DNA of 64,000 nt from contig NZ_LQBQ01000003.1 of assembly GCF_001507595.1 (NCBI RefSeq), positions 53,399 through 117,398 of the forward strand, read 5' to 3'. Of the stretch, positions 60,665 through 64,000 are shown one piece after another. The DNA is from Ruegeria marisrubri. GTDB taxonomy: Bacteria; Pseudomonadota; Alphaproteobacteria; Rhodobacterales; Rhodobacteraceae. The position numbers were made by a program, and so were the translations under genes. The notes beneath the pieces are model-generated. The model was not told where the DNA came from, made no database searches, and saw only the letters and a program-made list of their open reading frames with translations. Positions within the stretch are counted from its first letter, which is position 1. The number at the start of each line of letters is the position of its first letter.

Positions 60665-61831
60665 TCAGTCGGCCACGTCTGTCGCGAAGGCCTGATCTAC
60701 CTTTTCCAAAAGCTCCAGACATTTCGACAACTGATCGACGGAAAGAAACTCATCCGCCTTGTGGGCCTGCTCGATGCTGCCGGGGCCGCAGACCACCACG
60801 TCCATTCCAAGCTGTTGAAAGATTCCGGCTTCGGTTCCGAAGGGCACAAGATCTGCCGAATTTGCTCCGGTCAGTCTTGACAAGAGGCGTCTAGCCTCGT
60901 TGCCCTCAACCGGGACCAACCCGGCAACCTCGCCGATGATCTCGGTTTCGATGCGGGCTTCGGGGTGCACCGCCCGCATGGCAGGAAGCAGCGTATCGTT
61001 GCAATACTCGGCCATCGCCTGTTTGACGAAATCCGCATCCGAAGGCTGAACCGGCCGCATTTCCCACGCGACCTGCGCCTTTGGCGGGATGACATTGTGT
61101 GTGCTGCCACCATGCAGCGCGCCGACATTCAATGTCGTCCAGGGCGGATCAAAGCGACTGTCTTCGGGCGCCATGGATTTCAGTTGCTCGCGCAACTCCA
61201 GAAGTCGCGCCACATAGCGCACGACATATTCAACGGCATTCACCCCAAGATCCGGGGCCGATCCGTGCCCCTCCAGCCCCTGAAACCGGACCGTGTATTC
61301 GTAGCAGCCCTTGTGACCTTCGATCACGCGCATCATCGTCGGCTCACCGATGATGGCCATCGCTGGGTGGCGTCCACGCCTGGCCAGTAGGCGCGTCAGG
61401 TGCTGCGCGCCGACACAGCCGGTTTCCTCGTCGTAGGTAAAGGCAAAGTGGATCGGCGCCTTGCGGGGCGTCCGGGCGAATTGCGGCGCCATGGCTAGGG
61501 TTGCGGCGACGAATCCCTTCATGTCACAGGTTCCGCGCCCGTACAGATGCCCATCGCGTTCAACCAGTTCAAAGGGGTCCGAAGACCAGTCCTGGTCCGC
61601 GACGGGAACCACGTCGCAATGCCCGGACAGGACCAGCCCGCCATCGACATCCGGGCCAAGGGTGGCGAACAGATTGGCCTTCAGGCCGGTGGGGTCGTGA
61701 AAGATCTCAACCTGCGCACCGCACGCATCCAGATAATCCGCGATGTATCCAATCATCGCCAGATTGCTGTCGACAGAAACCGTGGGAAAGGCGATCAGGT
61801 CGCTCAGAATGCGCTTGGTCTCTTCAAGCAT
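60665..61831 (-). CDS. M20-family deacetylase (ArgE-like), possibly N-acetyldiaminobutyrate deacetylase
   Basis: The 388-residue metallopeptidase-fold protein has the M20 metal motifs SGHCDVVPVADQDW, YGRGTCDMKGF and the catalytic/ligand Glu pair in YDEETGCVGAQ, with the dimerisation segment EGHGSAPDLGVNAVEY. It resembles acetylornithine deacetylase. Because it starts 3 bases after the ectoine hydrolase gene ends, a role in removing acetate from N-alpha-acetyl-2,4-diaminobutyrate is more likely here than arginine synthesis. The better-known enzyme for that step is of the AstE type, which I do not see in the window. Confidence 0.85.
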   Translation of the reverse strand: MLEETKRILSDLIAFPTVSVDSNLAMIGYIADYLDACGAQVEIFHDPTGLKANLFATLGPDVDGGLVLSGHCDVVPVADQDWSSDPFELVERDGHLYGRGTCDMKGFVAATLAMAPQFARTPRKAPIHFAFTYDEETGCVGAQHLTRLLARRGRHPAMAIIGEPTMMRVIEGHKGCYEYTVRFQGLEGHGSAPDLGVNAVEYVVRYVARLLELREQLKSMAPEDSRFDPPWTTLNVGALHGGSTHNVIPPKAQVAWEMRPVQPSDADFVKQAMAEYCNDTLLPAMRAVHPEARIETEIIGEVAGLVPVEGNEARRLLSRLTGANSADLVPFGTEAGIFQQLGMDVVVCGPGSIEQAHKADEFLSVDQLSKCLELLEKVDQAFATDVAD

Positions 61832-61834
61832 GGA

Positions 61835-63019
61835 TCAGGTCTTTACGAATAGCTTGCGGTCGATGCTGCACAGCGGTTCAGCCGCGCCGGTGTCTCGGAT
61901 CAGGATGGTTTCGGTTGTCTCCAACCCCCAACTCTCCATCCAGAGCGCCGGCATGAAATGGAACACCATGCCGGGCTCCAGAACCGTTTCATCTTCGCTG
62001 CGGATCGAAGCCGTGCGTTCGCCCCAGTCGGGCGGGTAGCTGAGGCCGACGGGATACCCCATGCGCCCCGACCGTTCGATTCCGTGTTTTTCCAGAACGC
62101 TCATGAAGGCATTGGCGATGTCACAGGTGCGGTTTCCTGCGCGCGCGGCCTCCAGTCCCGCGGCGATACCTTCCAGCTGCGCTTCTTCGGCGCGCAGCAT
62201 GTCATCAGGTGGCTGGCCCAGAAACACCGTTCGCGACAGCGGCGCGTGATAGCGGCGGTAGCACCCCGAGAGCTCGAAAAAGGTTGCCTCGCCCTCGCGC
62301 ATGGGGGCGCCGTTCCAGGTCAGATGGGCAGCGGTTGCGTCAAGGCCGGATGGTGTCAGCGGAACGATGGCCGGATAGTCGCCCCAGTCGTCGCCGATTC
62401 CGGTGATGCCGGCATGCATGATGTCGGCCACGAGGTCGTTCTTGCGCACGCCGGGCGCGGCGCGGTCGATCGCGGTCCGGACCACCTTGTCGGTGATCCG
62501 CGCCGCTTTGCGGATAAAGGCGATCTCATCGTCGGACTTGACCAACCTTTGCCAGTTCACAAGCGCAGTGGCGTCCTGAAACTCGGCGTCCGGCATCTCT
62601 GCGACCAGAACCGAATTCGCCTTGGCCGAGTAGTAGTAGTTCTCCATCTCGACGCCGATCCGGGCCTTGTCCAAACCGCGCGCTTTGAAATGGACCGCGA
62701 GATCCTGCATCGGGTGGACGTCGGTCGATTGAACGAAATGGTCGGCATATCCAAGGATGTTGTCATGCTGCATCCAGCAGGTGCGGCGCCCACCCATCAT
62801 GTCCATGTAGCGCCCCCACCAGATCGGTTCGCCCTCCATCGTCAGAATTACGCCCTGATGGACATAGAAGGACCAGCCGTCATAGCCGGTCAGCCAGGCC
62901 TGGTTGGACGGATCGGTGACAAAGATTGCATCCAATCCCGCCCGCGCCATGGCGGCGCGGGTTTTGGCCAAGCGGCGCTGATACTCCGCCTGGCTGAATG
63001 GTGCGTTGGCATGCGACAT
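61835..63019 (-). CDS. doeA: Ectoine hydrolase, M24 peptidase family
   Basis: The 394-residue protein has a pita-bread fold. The segments VTDPSNQAWLTGYDGWSFYV, ENYYYSAKAN and VGLSYPPDWGERT are hallmarks of DoeA/EutD, which opens the ectoine ring to N-acetyl-diaminobutyrate. Like other DoeA proteins it keeps the fold but not the full M24 metal set. It lies between the aminotransferase and the deacetylase on one strand, giving an order that fits ectoine breakdown: open ring, deacetylate, transaminate. Confidence 0.9.
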   Translation of the reverse strand: MSHANAPFSQAEYQRRLAKTRAAMARAGLDAIFVTDPSNQAWLTGYDGWSFYVHQGVILTMEGEPIWWGRYMDMMGGRRTCWMQHDNILGYADHFVQSTDVHPMQDLAVHFKARGLDKARIGVEMENYYYSAKANSVLVAEMPDAEFQDATALVNWQRLVKSDDEIAFIRKAARITDKVVRTAIDRAAPGVRKNDLVADIMHAGITGIGDDWGDYPAIVPLTPSGLDATAAHLTWNGAPMREGEATFFELSGCYRRYHAPLSRTVFLGQPPDDMLRAEEAQLEGIAAGLEAARAGNRTCDIANAFMSVLEKHGIERSGRMGYPVGLSYPPDWGERTASIRSEDETVLEPGMVFHFMPALWMESWGLETTETILIRDTGAAEPLCSIDRKLFVKT

Positions 63020-63029
63020 GGACGCCTCC

Positions 63030-64000
63030 TCAACCCAGAACCGCTCGGACCGCGCGCGCGGTCGCTGCGACGATCCTGTCCGCCTCGTCCCGTGTCAGGC
63101 AGAAGGGCGGCGCAAAGCCCATAATGTCACCCTGTGGCATGGCTCGGGCGATGATGCTGTCCTGCTCCAGCAGTTTTGCGGTTATCTGCGGGCCGATCTT
63201 TGCTTCGGCATCAAAGAAGGTGCGGGTTGCCTTGTCGGCCACGAACTCGACCGCACACAGCATGCCCTCGCCGCGCACCTCGCCGACGTTGGGATGATCC
63301 CCCAACGCGTCCTGCATGGCCGCATTCAGGTATGCCCCCACGGTCCCGGCGTTTTCGACCAGACCGAGGTCATCCAGCAGCTTCAGGTTGGCAACCCCGG
63401 CCGCCGCGCCAATCGGATGGGCAGAGTAGGTCCAGCCGTGGCCAATCGGGCCGTTTTCGTCGGTGCCCTGTTCCAGAACCTTCCACATTTTTTCGGAAAC
63501 GATGGAACCCGAAAGCGGTGCGTAGGCCGAAGTCAGCCCTTTGGCGATCGTGATCAGATCCGGGCGTAGCCCGTAATGCTCGGAGCCGAACATCGTGCCC
63601 AGCCGGCCAAATCCGGTGACGACCTCATCGGCGACCAGCAGAATGTCGTGCTTTTCAAGCACCGCCTGAATGGCTTCCCAGTACCCGGCAGGAGGTGGAA
63701 CGATCCCCCCCGTGCCCAGCACCGGCTCGCCGACAAAGGCGGCAATCGTGTCGGCCCCTTCGCGATCGATCAGCGCCTCCAGCTCGGTCACGCAATGGGC
63801 AACGAACCCGGCTTCGTCCAGCGCCGGGTCCGGGCGGCGGAAATAGTAGGGCGCCTCGGTATGAATCACCTGAGCCAGGGGCAGGTCGAACTTGTTGTGG
63901 AACAGCTCAAGCCCGGTAAGCGAGCCGGTCATGAGACCCGACCCATGATAGCCCCGCCAACGCGAGATGATCTTCTTTTTCTCGGGCCGTCCGAGGATGT
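63030..64000 (-). CDS. Class III aminotransferase, probably diaminobutyrate transaminase (cut by window edge)
   Basis: The frame is open to the right edge (reading PEKKKIISRWRGYHGSGLMT just inside it), so the N-terminus is outside the window. The visible part has the cofactor Asp in LLVADEVVTGFGRLGTMFG and the Schiff-base Lys in ITIAKGLTSAYAPLSG. By context, upstream of doeA with an 10-base gap, it likely turns 2,4-diaminobutyrate to aspartate-semialdehyde (DoeD role). It differs from ectB in sequence, so it is not a recent copy. Other omega-amino acids remain possible substrates. Confidence 0.86.
   Translation of the reverse strand, partial: ILGRPEKKKIISRWRGYHGSGLMTGSLTGLELFHNKFDLPLAQVIHTEAPYYFRRPDPALDEAGFVAHCVTELEALIDREGADTIAAFVGEPVLGTGGIVPPPAGYWEAIQAVLEKHDILLVADEVVTGFGRLGTMFGSEHYGLRPDLITIAKGLTSAYAPLSGSIVSEKMWKVLEQGTDENGPIGHGWTYSAHPIGAAAGVANLKLLDDLGLVENAGTVGAYLNAAMQDALGDHPNVGEVRGEGMLCAVEFVADKATRTFFDAEAKIGPQITAKLLEQDSIIARAMPQGDIMGFAPPFCLTRDEADRIVAATARAVRAVLG

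Overview
The window looks like a chromosomal segment of a marine alphaproteobacterium of the Roseobacter group (Rhodobacteraceae). The base composition is GC-rich. Ectoine synthesis genes (ectABC-ask with a MarR-type ectR) sit beside ectoine-breakdown genes. Transport is by a TRAP system and a UgpC-type ABC importer, and the catabolic operons carry LysR, LacI and MarR regulators. Genus is not determinable from what I can see.

Layout. 1-2.1 kb: tail of a flavoprotein disulfide-reductase relative, a membrane sensor histidine kinase, and tRNA-Arg(ACG). 2.1-7.3 kb: an IS-rich, partly AT-rich insert holding fragments of two IS3-like elements, an orphan radical-SAM gene, and an IS3-family element whose orfB is split by an IS110-family element. 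7.3-28.6 kb: a CoA-thioester catabolic region with two class III CoA-transferases, a MaoC hydratase, a CaiC-like acyl-CoA ligase and two crotonases. It also carries a porin, a GH88-like hydrolase, a NodD-type LysR regulator, an HpaI-type aldolase, a fused indolepyruvate ferredoxin oxidoreductase and a TRAP transporter. The promoter and first codons of the GH88-like gene are duplicated just upstream of the TRAP operon, and a short motif recurs upstream of four genes here. 28.6-30.3 kb: IS debris and an intact IS6-family element. 30.3-38.1 kb: RidA, then a tightly overlapping operon (amidotransferase, creatininase-like, cytosine-deaminase-like, FAD oxidase, TauD-like dioxygenase), then an orphan peptide-type binding protein and a DUF2165 membrane protein.

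38.5-55.5 kb is the most unusual part. A sugar-type ABC importer is surrounded by five SnoaL/NTF2-like proteins (three two-domain paralogues, one different two-domain protein, one single-domain protein). They are mixed with a HisD-fold dehydrogenase, an SDR, a LacI regulator, a bicupin, a stand-alone MetE catalytic domain, an alpha/beta hydrolase and an RraA-like lyase. Most neighbours overlap by 1-4 bases. Two copies of a LacI-type palindrome lie in the divergent promoter region ahead of the transporter. I read this as one substrate-inducible catabolic regulon for a compound I cannot identify.

55.5-64 kb: a decayed IS6 copy, then ask-ectC-ectB-ectA on the minus strand, divergent from ectR. 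These are followed by an M20 deacetylase, a DoeA-type ectoine hydrolase and a class III aminotransferase cut by the window edge. Ectoine synthesis and probable ectoine/diaminobutyrate catabolism therefore lie side by side.

All functions are from reading translated sequence and motifs. No database search was run.
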